Positions 37,269 to 45,415 of a stretch of DNA of 64,000 nt are shown one piece after another. The notes beneath the pieces are model-generated. The model was not told where the DNA came from. It did no database searches and saw nothing but the letters and a program-made list of their open reading frames with translations. The DNA comes from Saccharothrix obliqua. GTDB taxonomy: Bacteria; Actinomycetota; Actinomycetes; Mycobacteriales; Pseudonocardiaceae. Within the stretch, counting starts at the first letter, position 1, and every line of letters starts with the position of its first letter. Location: contig NZ_JAHXGQ010000010.1 in NCBI RefSeq assembly GCF_019375475.1, forward strand, positions 1 to 64,000, given 5' to 3'. The position numbers and the translations under genes are program-made.

Positions 37269-37556
37269 TCAACGGCCGGCCATGCGGTGCCGGTGGGCGG
37301 GGCCGATCTTCAGGGCCTCCGTGGTGTCTCGGTCCCACGTGTGTTCGTCCATGTCGGCCACGGCAGCCACCACGGCTTCCGCCGTCTCCACGTCCGGCAC
37401 CATCACGTCACCCATGGCGCCGTCGGCACCCACCAGCACGATGCGCGCACCGGCCCGCCCGACGTTCTCCACCACGGCCCGCGCGGGCTTGCCGTGGGAC
37501 GCCACGAACTCGTTCGCCGTCTTCACCGCGGCGGCGATCTTCTTCTCCTCAGGCAC
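37269..37556 (-). CDS. Conserved small protein of unknown function
   Basis: A 95-residue protein, VPEEKKIAAAVKTANEFVASHG at the start and a central ARIVLVGADGAMGDVMVPDVETAEAVV stretch that suggests an alpha/beta fold. I do not recognise the family. There are no membrane segments or cysteines. TAGGCT (37563-37568, minus strand) lies 6 nt before GTG 37556, so the mRNA is probably leaderless. It is divergent from the DUF885 gene, sharing a 36-bp promoter region. Confidence 0.7.
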   Translation of the reverse strand: MPEEKKIAAAVKTANEFVASHGKPARAVVENVGRAGARIVLVGADGAMGDVMVPDVETAEAVVAAVADMDEHTWDRDTTEALKIGPAHRHRMAGR

Positions 37557-37592
37557 CCCGCCAGCCTAAGACCTGCGGGTAACTTCCGTCCC
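37557..37592. promoter_or_regulatory. 36-bp bidirectional leaderless promoter
   Basis: The minus-strand -10 TAGGCT (37563-37568) and plus-strand -10 TAACTT (37580-37585) each sit 6-7 nt before a GTG start codon. Two divergent genes therefore appear to share only 36 bp, with overlapping polymerase footprints. Confidence 0.5.
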
Positions 37593-39215
37593 GTGACCGA
37601 AACCACGACACTCCCTCACCTGGTCGAAGACTTCCTCACCTGGCACTTCGACCGCCGTCCGGGTACCGCCGCGATGCTCGGCTCGCTGCGTCACGACCAC
37701 ACGCTGGGCGACTTCTCCGCCACGGCCTTCGAGTCCTACGACCGGGAAGCCGCCGAGTGGCTGCGGAGGTTCGAACGCACGCGCACCGACGACCTGGAGG
37801 AATCCGTCGACCGGGACCTCATCGTCTCCGTCCTGCGTGGCGACCTGGCGGAGTCGTCGTGGCCCTCGTGGCGACGCGACCCGTCCGAATACTCGGGCGC
37901 GGTGCTCTACCCGCTGTTCACCAGCTTCCTGCACCGGCTGCGCCCCGAGGCCGAGCTGGTGGAGCTGGCGGTGCGGCGGCTCGCGGAGGTGCCGGCCCTG
38001 CTCGCCGCGGGCGAGGCCAACCTGGACCCCGCGTTGGCGTCACCTCGGATCGTGCGCCGGGCGGCGGCGCAGGCGCGCACCGGGCGGGACTTCCTGACCC
38101 GCACGCTGCCGGCCGAGGTCGCCGACCCGGCACTGCGGGCACGGGTGGCCGACGCGGCGGAACCGGCGGCGGTGGCGTTCGACCGGTTCGCCGCGTTCCT
38201 CGACAAGCTCGCCGACACCGCGCGTGGTGACTGGCGGATGGGCGAGGAGCTGTACTCGCGCCTGCTGCGGGAGCGGCAGGTCCTCGGTTACGGCGCGGCC
38301 GAGCTGCACGAGCGCGGCCGGGCCGCCTACGCGGAGCTGGAGGACGAGATCCGGTCGCTCGCGGGCACCGCCGACTGGCACGCGGCGATGCTGTCGCTCC
38401 AGGACGACCACCCGCCGACGCCGGCGGCGATGCGCGACGAGTACGAGGCGGAGACGCGCCGGGCGCGGGCGTTCCTGGTGGAGCACGGCCTGGTGACGCT
38501 CCCCGACGGCGAGGAGTGCCGGGTGCTGCCGTCGCCCGCGTTCCAGCGCCCGATCCTCAGCGTCGCCTCCTACATGTCGCCGCCGCCGCTGACGTCCTCC
38601 CGCCTGGGCCACTTCTTCGTCCCGTGGCCGCCGGACGACTTCACGCCGGAGCAGGTCGCGCAGCAGCTCCGGACGAACTCGCGCGCGCAGCTCGCGACGA
38701 TCGCGGTGCACGAGGCGTACCCGGGCCACCACTGGCACCTGTCGTGGCTGGCCGCCCAGAACCGCCCGGTGCGCAAGGTGTTCCGCACGCCGTACTTCTC
38801 CGAGGGCTGGGCGCTGTACGCGGAGAAGTTGTTGCGGGAGAACGGCTACTTCAGCGCGGAGCACGCGGGTGACGCCAAGAGGGCCCGCGCGCAGGAGCTG
38901 GCGCACGTGGAGGCGCGCCTGTTCCGCGCGGCGCGGATCGTCGTGGACACCGCGCTGCACTGCGGCGACATGGACGTGGCGGAGGCGGAGGACTTCATGA
39001 CCACCAAGGCGTCGCTCACGCCGGGCACGGCCCGGGGCGAGGTGTCGCGGTACTGCGCGTGGCCGACGCAGGCACCGTCCTACTTGACCGGTGCGCTGGA
39101 GATCGAGCGCATCCGGGCGGAGTTCACCGGCACGCCACGCGAGTTCCACGACCGCATCGCGGGTTCGGGCGCGCTGCCGCTGGGTCTGGCGCGGAGGGTC
39201 GCACTGGGACGGTGA
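37593..39215 (+). CDS. DUF885 family (putative metallocarboxypeptidase-like) protein
   Basis: A 540-residue DUF885 protein. The zinc-peptidase-like motif HEAYPGHHWH (about 372-381) and the downstream glutamate region FSEGWALYAEKLLRE (about 402-416) are intact; these match gluzincin-type HExxxH active sites. No signal peptide is seen, so the enzyme is likely cytosolic. Substrate is unknown, probably short peptides. It is leaderless from GTG 37593 and ends 64 bp before qor. Confidence 0.88.
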   Translation: MTETTTLPHLVEDFLTWHFDRRPGTAAMLGSLRHDHTLGDFSATAFESYDREAAEWLRRFERTRTDDLEESVDRDLIVSVLRGDLAESSWPSWRRDPSEYSGAVLYPLFTSFLHRLRPEAELVELAVRRLAEVPALLAAGEANLDPALASPRIVRRAAAQARTGRDFLTRTLPAEVADPALRARVADAAEPAAVAFDRFAAFLDKLADTARGDWRMGEELYSRLLRERQVLGYGAAELHERGRAAYAELEDEIRSLAGTADWHAAMLSLQDDHPPTPAAMRDEYEAETRRARAFLVEHGLVTLPDGEECRVLPSPAFQRPILSVASYMSPPPLTSSRLGHFFVPWPPDDFTPEQVAQQLRTNSRAQLATIAVHEAYPGHHWHLSWLAAQNRPVRKVFRTPYFSEGWALYAEKLLRENGYFSAEHAGDAKRARAQELAHVEARLFRAARIVVDTALHCGDMDVAEAEDFMTTKASLTPGTARGEVSRYCAWPTQAPSYLTGALEIERIRAEFTGTPREFHDRIAGSGALPLGLARRVALGR

Positions 39216-39279
39216 CGGGAACACCGGGCGGTGCGGCAGAGTTGGCCTGGAGCGAAACCGAGTGAGCGCGGAGGACGGT

Positions 39280-40251
39280 ATGCCCAAGGCAGTGGTGGTG
39301 CACGCGACCGGCGGCCCCGAGGTGCTGAGGTTCGACGACGTCGAGCCCCGGACGCCGGGTGCGGGCGAACTGGTGGTGGACGTGGCCGCGGCGGGTGTGA
39401 ACTACATCGACACCTACCACCGCGAGGGCCGCTACCCGCTGCCGCTGCCGTTCGGCATCGGGTTGGAGGGCACGGGCCGCGTGGCGGCGGTGGGCCCGGA
39501 CGTGTCCGGGTTCGCGGTCGGCGACCGGGTCGCGTGGGCGGCGGCGCAGGGCAGTTACGCGGAGCAGGTCGTGGTGCGCGCGGAGGTCGCGGTCCGGGTG
39601 CCGGACGGCGTGGACGACGACACGGCGGGCGCGTTGATGCTCCAGGGCCTCACGGCGCACTACCTGGTCTCGTCGACCTACCCGGTGCGCGAGGGCGACA
39701 CGGTCCTGGTGCACGCCGCCGCGGGCGGTGTCGGCCTGCTGCTGGTGCAGTTGGCCAAGGCGCGGGGCGCGCGGGTGATCGGCACCGTGTCGACCGACGC
39801 GAAGGAGGCGTTGGCGCGGGAGGCGGGCGCGGACGAGGTGATCCGCTACGACCGGGTGGACTTCGCGCCGGTGGTGCGGGAGCTGACCGGCGGCGAGGGC
39901 GTGGCCGCCGCGTACGACGGCGTGGGCGCGGCGACGTTCGACGGCAGCCTGGACAGCCTGCGCCCGCGTGGTTTCCTGGTGCTGTTCGGCGCGTCGAGCG
40001 GCGCGGTCGCGCCGGTGGACCCGCTGCGGCTGAACAAGGCGGGTTCGGTGTACCTGACGCGGCCGTCGCTGGTGGCGTACACGGCGACCCGCGCGGAGCT
40101 GGAGCAGCGGGCCCGCGAGCTGTTCGCGGCGGTGGAGAGCGGCGCCCTGGCGGTGCGGGTCGGCGGCCGGTACCCGCTGGCCGAGGCGCGCCGGGCGCAC
40201 GAGGACCTGGAGGGCCGCCGCACCACCGGGAAGCTGCTGCTGATCCCCTGA
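39280..40251 (+). CDS. qor: NADPH:quinone oxidoreductase (zeta-crystallin family)
   Basis: A 323-residue medium-chain dehydrogenase without zinc ligands. It shows the QOR motif GVNYIDTYHREGRYPLPLPFGIGLEGTG and the NADPH-binding HAAAGGVGLLLVQLAKARGARVIGT. It reduces quinones by one or two electrons. M. tuberculosis has its ortholog between ctaA and ctaB, as here. ATG 39280 has GGAGGA 6 nt upstream; GTG 39262 is an in-frame alternative without a ribosome site. Confidence 0.92.
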   Translation: MPKAVVVHATGGPEVLRFDDVEPRTPGAGELVVDVAAAGVNYIDTYHREGRYPLPLPFGIGLEGTGRVAAVGPDVSGFAVGDRVAWAAAQGSYAEQVVVRAEVAVRVPDGVDDDTAGALMLQGLTAHYLVSSTYPVREGDTVLVHAAAGGVGLLLVQLAKARGARVIGTVSTDAKEALAREAGADEVIRYDRVDFAPVVRELTGGEGVAAAYDGVGAATFDGSLDSLRPRGFLVLFGASSGAVAPVDPLRLNKAGSVYLTRPSLVAYTATRAELEQRARELFAAVESGALAVRVGGRYPLAEARRAHEDLEGRRTTGKLLLIP

Positions 40252-40260
40252 CCGGTCGGT

Positions 40261-40284
40261 GGGGTCCCCGGCGCCGGGGACCCC
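40261..40284. terminator. Perfect 24-nt palindrome, bidirectional terminator
   Basis: Twelve-base arms (GGGGTCCCCGGC and its complement) form a hairpin between the convergent stops of qor (40251) and the FKBP gene (40291). No T run; typical of actinobacterial bidirectional terminators. Confidence 0.75.
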
Positions 40285-40290
40285 GCGCGG

Positions 40291-40866
40291 TCAGCCCTCG
40301 ACCTTGACCGCGTCCACCACGAAGACCAGCGTCTCGCCGGGCTGGATGCTGCCGCTGCCCTGCGGGTAGCCCTTGTCGGACGGCACGACGAGCAGGCGGC
40401 GCCCGCCCTCCTTGAGGCCGATCAGGCCCTCGTTCCAGCCCTGGATGACCGACGCCTGGCCGATGTTCTCCAGCGCCAGCGGCTTGCCGTTGTCCCAGGA
40501 CGCCTCGCGGGTCTTGCGGTCGCGGAACGTCGCGAGCACGTAGTGCAGCTCGGCGTTGGAACCGGCCTTGATCTCCGCGCCGGTGCCCTCGGTGATGTCC
40601 TTGACCAGCAGGCCGTCCTGCGGCTTGCAGCCGGTGGGCACGGTGATGGCCGGCTTCTCGCCCGGCGCGCCGGTCACCTGGTACTGGGCGACCTCGCAGG
40701 GCGGGCCGCTCGGCTCGGGGAGCCGCTCGGCGGCCTGCTGCCGGGTGGTCGGCGTGGGGGTGTTGGTCATGGTGGAGGGCCGGTCGCTCGCGGTGCACGC
40801 GGACAGCGCCAGGCCGGCGGACAGCAGCGGGACGAGGACCAGGGCCGTACGGCCGACAGTACGCAT
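40291..40866 (-). CDS. FKBP-type peptidyl-prolyl isomerase lipoprotein
   Basis: A 191-residue exported lipoprotein: signal peptide with lipobox LSAC (cysteine at 24), a Thr/Pro-rich linker, a Cys-containing insert (PPCEVAQYQV, PTGCKPQD, possibly a disulfide) and an FKBP domain from about residue 75. The FKBP pattern includes VIQGWNEGLIGLKEGGRRLLVVP and PGETLVFVVDAVKV. The usual FDSSW reads REASWDNG, so isomerase efficiency is uncertain. It would help fold proteins at the outer membrane face. Confidence 0.88.
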   Translation of the reverse strand: MRTVGRTALVLVPLLSAGLALSACTASDRPSTMTNTPTPTTRQQAAERLPEPSGPPCEVAQYQVTGAPGEKPAITVPTGCKPQDGLLVKDITEGTGAEIKAGSNAELHYVLATFRDRKTREASWDNGKPLALENIGQASVIQGWNEGLIGLKEGGRRLLVVPSDKGYPQGSGSIQPGETLVFVVDAVKVEG

Positions 40867-41089
40867 GGTTGCCGAGCTTATGGTGCGGGCTCGGACGCCG
40901 TACGGCCAGGCCCACCGGCAGGCGCAACGGCGGTCACGGTGCGCTGCCGAACCGGCCGGAATTAATCCGCAAATGTGCCACTAATTACCGCTTCCGAAGT
41001 GAGACACCCGAGCGTACAGTAACTCCGCGCACTTGATCGGATACCCCCGGCGCTCAACCTTTCGGGTGCGCGCCAAGGAGGTGAACACC

Positions 41090-42097
41090 GTGTCCGCGGA
41101 GCCCAGGGGCGAACGCGGCAACCTGTTGCAGGAATTGTTCTGGACCAGGACCGGGCTGCTTCTGCTGATACTCGTGGTGACTTCCGGCACCTGTCTGGTG
41201 GTATCCAGCGGGATGATGCCGGGAGCCGTGCGCAACTTCCTGACGTCGGTGGGCACCGGCACCATGATCTCGGCCGTCGTGGGATTCACGCAGACGTTGG
41301 TGACGAGCAGCGCGGCGCACCGGGCGCTGGTCGCGCCGGTGGTGGCGGAGAGCCGCAAGGCGCTGCACGACCTGACCGCCGAGTACCGCGCGCTGGACCG
41401 CGAGTTCTTCCCCAGCCACGTGTTCGAGCCGACCGCCCGGCCGGACCCGGCGTTCAACCAGGTGATGATGCAGGACCTGGAGCGCACCCGGCTGTACGGC
41501 TTCCGCGGCTTCGCGGGCCGGTACGCGGCGGGCCGGCTGCTGCTGTCCCGGTCGGAGTGCGAGCTGCGGGCGGTGCTGGCGGACCCGCGTGACGCGGACG
41601 CGATCGGCGGCCGGGCCCGCTACCTGCTGCGGCACGAGGGCGCCGACGGCGATTACGACGCGATCGCGGACCGGCTGCGGGAACAGGTCCGGGTCGGCCT
41701 GGTCGGCTTGTTCCTGGCCCGCGGCCGGTGCTCGCGAATCGACCTGACGATGGTGCCGGACCCGCCGCTGGACCGGCTGGAGCTGTTCGACGACAGCGCC
41801 TGGCTGACGCTCTACAGCACGGCCGGGTCGGGCGCCGTGCGCCTCTACCCGCGCACGCTGCGGTTCTCCGACGGCTCCTTCCTGTACGGGATGGAACGCG
41901 CGGAGTTCCTGCGCGTGAGCAATTCCCGGGCCGGGTCGCACGTCGTCATCCACCCGGCCACCACGCGTGCCGAGTTCCGCGGGATGTTCGCGGAGATCAC
42001 CGGCGCGCCGTTGTCCGAAGAGGGTTTCCGCACCCTGGAGGACAAGTTCCACCGCTTTCGCAAGGAATTCTCCGCCTCCGCTCAGTTGGGGAGCTGA
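41090..42097 (+). CDS. Two-helix membrane protein of unknown family
   Basis: A 335-residue protein with two closely spaced membrane helices (about 21-41 and 48-72) followed by a 260-residue soluble part. That part includes LYGFRGFAGRYAAGRLLLS and CELRAVLADPRDADAIG, a pattern reminiscent of phospholipase D-like/DUF5919 folds, but no HxKxxxxD motif is present, so catalysis is not supported. GTG 41090 has AAGGAGG 8 nt upstream. The next gene starts 6 bp after the stop, with a cupin and an HD protein completing an apparent three-gene unit. I do not assign a function. Confidence 0.75.
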   Translation: MSAEPRGERGNLLQELFWTRTGLLLLILVVTSGTCLVVSSGMMPGAVRNFLTSVGTGTMISAVVGFTQTLVTSSAAHRALVAPVVAESRKALHDLTAEYRALDREFFPSHVFEPTARPDPAFNQVMMQDLERTRLYGFRGFAGRYAAGRLLLSRSECELRAVLADPRDADAIGGRARYLLRHEGADGDYDAIADRLREQVRVGLVGLFLARGRCSRIDLTMVPDPPLDRLELFDDSAWLTLYSTAGSGAVRLYPRTLRFSDGSFLYGMERAEFLRVSNSRAGSHVVIHPATTRAEFRGMFAEITGAPLSEEGFRTLEDKFHRFRKEFSASAQLGS

Positions 42098-42103
42098 TAA
42101 GTC

Positions 42104-42751
42104 GTGTCGTCCGAGTCTTCCGGGTCGTCCGCGCTCGCGGAACTGGCCGCGCTCCTGGCCGTGGCCGACCCCCCTGTCGTGGGCCATTGGGAGCACGTCC
42201 GGGGCCATTTCCACGAGTGGGCGGCCCGGCCCGGGCTGCGGGCGCGATTGCGCGCGCACCTGCGGCGGCTGTCGCCGCGCGAGGAAATGCGGGTGGCCGC
42301 GGGATCACGCGAGACCACGACGCACTTCGCGTGGTGCCTGCGGGACGTGCCGGCCGAGCCGTTCACGTTCTGGTTGCACGAGTACAAACCGCAGCGCGAT
42401 TGGCGACCGGGTTACGCCGATTCCATCCACAACCACCGCTACCACTTCTGCACGGTCCTGCTGAAGGGCTCCTACCTGCACGAACGCTTCGACGCGCGGC
42501 TGTCGTCGGACGGCACGTCGATCGCCGGCACGACGCTGCTGCGCAGCACCGAGGCGCACGAGGGTGATTCCGGGACGATGCTCGCGCACGAATTCCACCG
42601 CATCCCGAAAGCGGCGGACGACACGCGGACCTTCCTGGTGAAGAGCCGCGCGGTACAGCCGTGGAGCCTGTCGTTCGACCCCGACACGCGGACCAGCCAC
42701 CGGCACGTGCCGGTGGAGTCCAGGCTGGAGGTCCTCGCGAACTCCCTCTGA
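42104..42751 (+). CDS. Cupin-like protein, possible metal-dependent dioxygenase
   Basis: A 215-residue protein with a cupin-type metal-site pattern: SIHNHRYHF gives H109, H111 and H114, followed by SYLHERFD and later AHEFHRIP (H162, H165). The order HxH...E...H suits an Fe(II) site as in thiol or related dioxygenases, but the family is not recognised and no substrate can be named. GTG 42104 has GGGGAG upstream and only 6 bp separate it from the membrane-protein gene. Confidence 0.7.
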   Translation: MSSESSGSSALAELAALLAVADPPVVGHWEHVRGHFHEWAARPGLRARLRAHLRRLSPREEMRVAAGSRETTTHFAWCLRDVPAEPFTFWLHEYKPQRDWRPGYADSIHNHRYHFCTVLLKGSYLHERFDARLSSDGTSIAGTTLLRSTEAHEGDSGTMLAHEFHRIPKAADDTRTFLVKSRAVQPWSLSFDPDTRTSHRHVPVESRLEVLANSL

Positions 42752-42800
42752 GGACCACCCGACCGCCTTACCATCGGCCCACCCGGCACGGGAGGGTCCC

Positions 42801-43454
42801 ATGAGCACGGTCTCGGCACCGACGATCACGGCGCAGGCGGTCTCCGGAGTGGAGCGCGAGGTGTGGCGGCTGTGCCGCGCGCTGGCCGCGCGGCTGCCGT
42901 TCCACGGCTGGCACCACGTCAGCTTCGTGCGGGACAAGGCGGTCGGCTTCGCCCGGCGCAACGGCGCCGACGTGGCGTTGGTGGAGGTCGCCGCACTGGT
43001 CCACGACGTCAACTACATGGTCCGCCGCAACTCGCTGCCGGTGGACGGCCGCGAACTGCGGCTGACCATCCTGGCCGGCGCGGGCGTGCCGGAGGCCGCG
43101 GCGGCGCGGGTGGACGCGGTGGTGGAGGAGGCGGAGATGCGCACCCGCCACCGGCACATCTCACGGGAGGCGCAGGCGTTGTCGGACGCCGACACGCTGT
43201 TCAAGGCGCTGCCGGTGACGCCGGTGGTGCTCGCGCCCCGCTACCTGGCGGAGAACGGCATCACGCTGCGCGAGCTGGCGCACAAGATCGTCGGCGAGCA
43301 GCAGGCCAAGCACGACGACGGCTACTACTTCTACGACGAGGAGGCGGCGGCCACCTACGCGCGCTGGGCGACGGCGAACCTGGAGCTGTGGCGGTGCATC
43401 GTCGAGTCGTTGGACGACCCGACGGTCGACCGGCTGCTCGCCGAGGTGCCCTGA
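42801..43454 (+). CDS. HD-domain phosphohydrolase
   Basis: A 217-residue HD-superfamily protein. Metal ligands are visible as His38/His39 (GWHHV), the HD pair His68-Asp69 (ALVHDVNY) and the distal aspartate Asp129 or Asp131 (SDADTLF). HD proteins commonly hydrolyse nucleotides, cyclic nucleotides or alarmones; the substrate here is unknown. ATG 42801 follows GGGAGG. It is 49 bp after the cupin gene in the same direction. Confidence 0.82.
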   Translation: MSTVSAPTITAQAVSGVEREVWRLCRALAARLPFHGWHHVSFVRDKAVGFARRNGADVALVEVAALVHDVNYMVRRNSLPVDGRELRLTILAGAGVPEAAAARVDAVVEEAEMRTRHRHISREAQALSDADTLFKALPVTPVVLAPRYLAENGITLRELAHKIVGEQQAKHDDGYYFYDEEAAATYARWATANLELWRCIVESLDDPTVDRLLAEVP

Positions 43455-43477
43455 CGGCCGCTCAAACGCGCACACCG

Positions 43478-43510
43478 CGAAAATACTCCGAAAACCACCC
43501 GAAATTACTC
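43478..43510. repeat. Three 11-bp phased direct repeats upstream of the sigma factor gene
   Basis: CGAAAATACTC, CGAAAACCACC and CGAAATTACTC lie head to tail at 43478-43488, 43489-43499 and 43500-43510, one helical turn apart, about 86 bp before GTG 43596. Their AT-richness stands out. Helix-phased repeats are typical of cooperative activator sites. Confidence 0.55.
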
Positions 43511-43595
43511 CGTTTGCCCGCGTAATGGCCACGGACAGTGCGCGTCCCCCGTGCGACAGCCGCGGTGGGCGCCGCGGCGGGGGCGGAGGTGCGTG

Positions 43596-44183
43596 GTGTT
43601 CGCGGACGACAGGACGGTGCCGTTACGGGAGTCGGTGCCCCCCGAGGTGGTGACGCGGGCCGTGGCGGGCGACCGGGCCGCGGTGGACCGGCTGCTGCGC
43701 GCCGTGCGCCCCGCCGTCCTGCGGTACTGCCGGGCCCGGCTCGGCGGCGCGCTGCCCGCGCCGGACGACGTCGCGCAGGAGGTGTGCCTCGCGGTGCTCC
43801 AGGCCCTGCCGCGCTACCGCGACCAGGGCCGGCCGTTCCTCGCGTTCGTGTACGGCATCGCGGCGCACAAGGTCGCCGACGCCCACCGGTACGGCGCGCG
43901 CAACCGGGTGGACCCGGTGGCGGAGGTGCCGGACGGTCCGGGCGCGGAGGCGGGCCCGGAGCTGGTGCTGCTGCGTGGCGAGCTGTCCGAGGAGATGGCG
44001 CGGCTGCTGGCCGTGCTGCCGCCCAAGCAGCGGGAGATCCTGCTGCTGCGGGTCGTGGTGGGCCTGTCGGCGGAGGAGACCGCCGAGGCGGTCGAGTCGA
44101 CGCCGGGCGCGGTGCGCGTCGCCCAGCACCGCGCCCTGACGAAGCTGCGCAAGGAGTTGGCGGAGCAGCTGGTGGCGCTGTGA
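43596..44183 (+). CDS. shbA: ECF-type sigma factor, ShbA-like
   Basis: A 195-residue sigma-70 family protein with region 2 (about 30-95: DDVAQEVCLAVLQALPRYRDQGRPFLAFVYGIAAHKVADAHR) and region 4 (about 125-190: LPPKQREILLLRVVVGLSAEETAEAVESTPGAVRVAQHRALTKLR). The region 2 wording closely resembles ShbA, which in Streptomyces drives transcription of the principal sigma gene hrdB. I chose GTG 43596, 5 nt after GGAGGT. No anti-sigma gene is adjacent. Confidence 0.8.
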   Translation: MFADDRTVPLRESVPPEVVTRAVAGDRAAVDRLLRAVRPAVLRYCRARLGGALPAPDDVAQEVCLAVLQALPRYRDQGRPFLAFVYGIAAHKVADAHRYGARNRVDPVAEVPDGPGAEAGPELVLLRGELSEEMARLLAVLPPKQREILLLRVVVGLSAEETAEAVESTPGAVRVAQHRALTKLRKELAEQLVAL

Positions 44184-44191
44184 GCGCCACC
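44171..44191. terminator. 9-bp hairpin at the end of the sigma factor gene
   Basis: GGTGGCGCT (44171-44179) and AGCGCCACC (44183-44191) pair around GTG, overlapping the TGA stop. It lies between convergent sigma and ctaB genes. Confidence 0.5.
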
Positions 44192-44208
44192 CGGGCGGCC
44201 CGGCGCGG

Positions 44209-45132
44209 TCAGAACGGCAGGCCGAGCACCGGCAGGCCGACCACCGCGTCCACCGCCAGGCCGCAGAACAACAGCATCAGGTACAGGTTGGACAGGTGGA
44301 AGAACTTCATCGTGTTCGTCGACCCGCCACGGCGCACCACGCCGTGCAGCCGGTGGGCGAACACCGCGAACCACACGCCCGACAGGGCGGCCACCGCCAC
44401 GTAGATCCACGACGTCACGGGCGCGAGCAGGAGGCTGCACACGACGGTGACCCAGGAGTAGATCACGATCTGCCGCGTCACCTGCTGCGCCGTCGCCACC
44501 ACCGGCAGCATCGGCACGCCCGCCCGCGCGTAGTCCTCCTTGAACTTCATCGCCAGCGCCCAGGTGTGCGGCGGGGTCCAGAAGAAGATCACGCCGAACA
44601 TGGCCAGCGCGGGCCACTCGACCCGCCCGGTCACCGCCGACCAGCCGATGATCACCGGCATGCAGCCGGCCATGCCGCCCCAGATGATGTTCTGCGACGT
44701 GCGCCGCTTGAGCACCAGCGTGTAGACGAAGATGTAGAAGAGGATGGTCGCCACCGCGAACACGGCGGAGATCAGGTTCGTGGTCAGCCACAGGAACCCG
44801 AACGACACGACGCCGAGCACGATGCCGAAGATCAGCGCGTTGCGCGGCGGGATGGCGTTCTGGGCCAGCGGCCGGGCCGTGGTCCGCTTCATCACCGAGT
44901 CGATGTCGGCGTCGACGTAGCAGTTCAACGCGTTCGCCGAGCCGGCGGCCAGGGTGCCGCCCGCGAGGGTGCACGCGATCAGCCACAGCGGCGGCAGGCC
45001 CCGGGCCGCGAGCAGCATCGCCGGGATCGTGGTGATCAGCAGCAGCTCGATGACGCGGGGCTTGGTGAGGGCCACGTACGCGCCGACGACCTGTCGGGGC
45101 GACCGCGCCGGAAGCTCGCTGACGGCACTCAT
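44209..45132 (-). CDS. ctaB: Protoheme IX farnesyltransferase (heme O synthase)
   Basis: A 307-residue UbiA-family membrane prenyltransferase that converts heme B to heme O, substrate of CtaA. The first aspartate motif is [18 protein letters not shown] and the second region is [16 protein letters not shown]; about nine helices are predicted. ATG 45132 has AAGGAG 6 nt upstream. It is divergent from tkt, as in M. tuberculosis. Confidence 0.95.
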   Translation of the reverse strand: MSAVSELPARSPRQVVGAYVALTKPRVIELLLITTIPAMLLAARGLPPLWLIACTLAGGTLAAGSANALNCYVDADIDSVMKRTTARPLAQNAIPPRNALIFGIVLGVVSFGFLWLTTNLISAVFAVATILFYIFVYTLVLKRRTSQNIIWGGMAGCMPVIIGWSAVTGRVEWPALAMFGVIFFWTPPHTWALAMKFKEDYARAGVPMLPVVATAQQVTRQIVIYSWVTVVCSLLLAPVTSWIYVAVAALSGVWFAVFAHRLHGVVRRGGSTNTMKFFHLSNLYLMLLFCGLAVDAVVGLPVLGLPF

Positions 45133-45247
45133 CGCGCTCCTTCTGACCAGGTCGGGGATGAGCAGATCGTAACCGCGGGTTGGAACGACAAGCCGTGCGG
45201 GTACGCCTGAAGGGGACGGAACGCCCGCCCCGCGCACGTGTGAGGCC

Positions 45248-45289
45248 GCCGTGAACACGCTGTGCGTACACCCACAGGATGTTCACGGC
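45248..45289. promoter_or_regulatory. Long interrupted hairpin in the ctaB-tkt divergent region
   Basis: Outer arms GCCGTGAACA (45248-45257) and TGTTCACGGC (45280-45289), a 2x2 internal loop, then CTGTG (45260-45264) and CACAG (45273-45277) around an 8-nt loop. It is centred in the 283-bp divergent gap, just upstream of TAGGCT (45311-45316), a likely tkt -10 box. It could be an operator for both operons. Confidence 0.5.
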
Positions 45290-45415
45290 ACGAGGCTCGG
45301 AGCCGCCGACTAGGCTGGCCGGCGGACGAGGGAAAACCGCGGATCGGGCCTGACGGGATCGATTGAGACGTCCTGTCGAACACCGCCGCCTACGTGAGAC
45401 TGGAGCTGGAAGTCC

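Noticed and set aside
41090-42097. Phospholipase D activity for the two-helix membrane protein
   Set aside because: The fold resemblance is weak and no HxKxxxxD motif is present.
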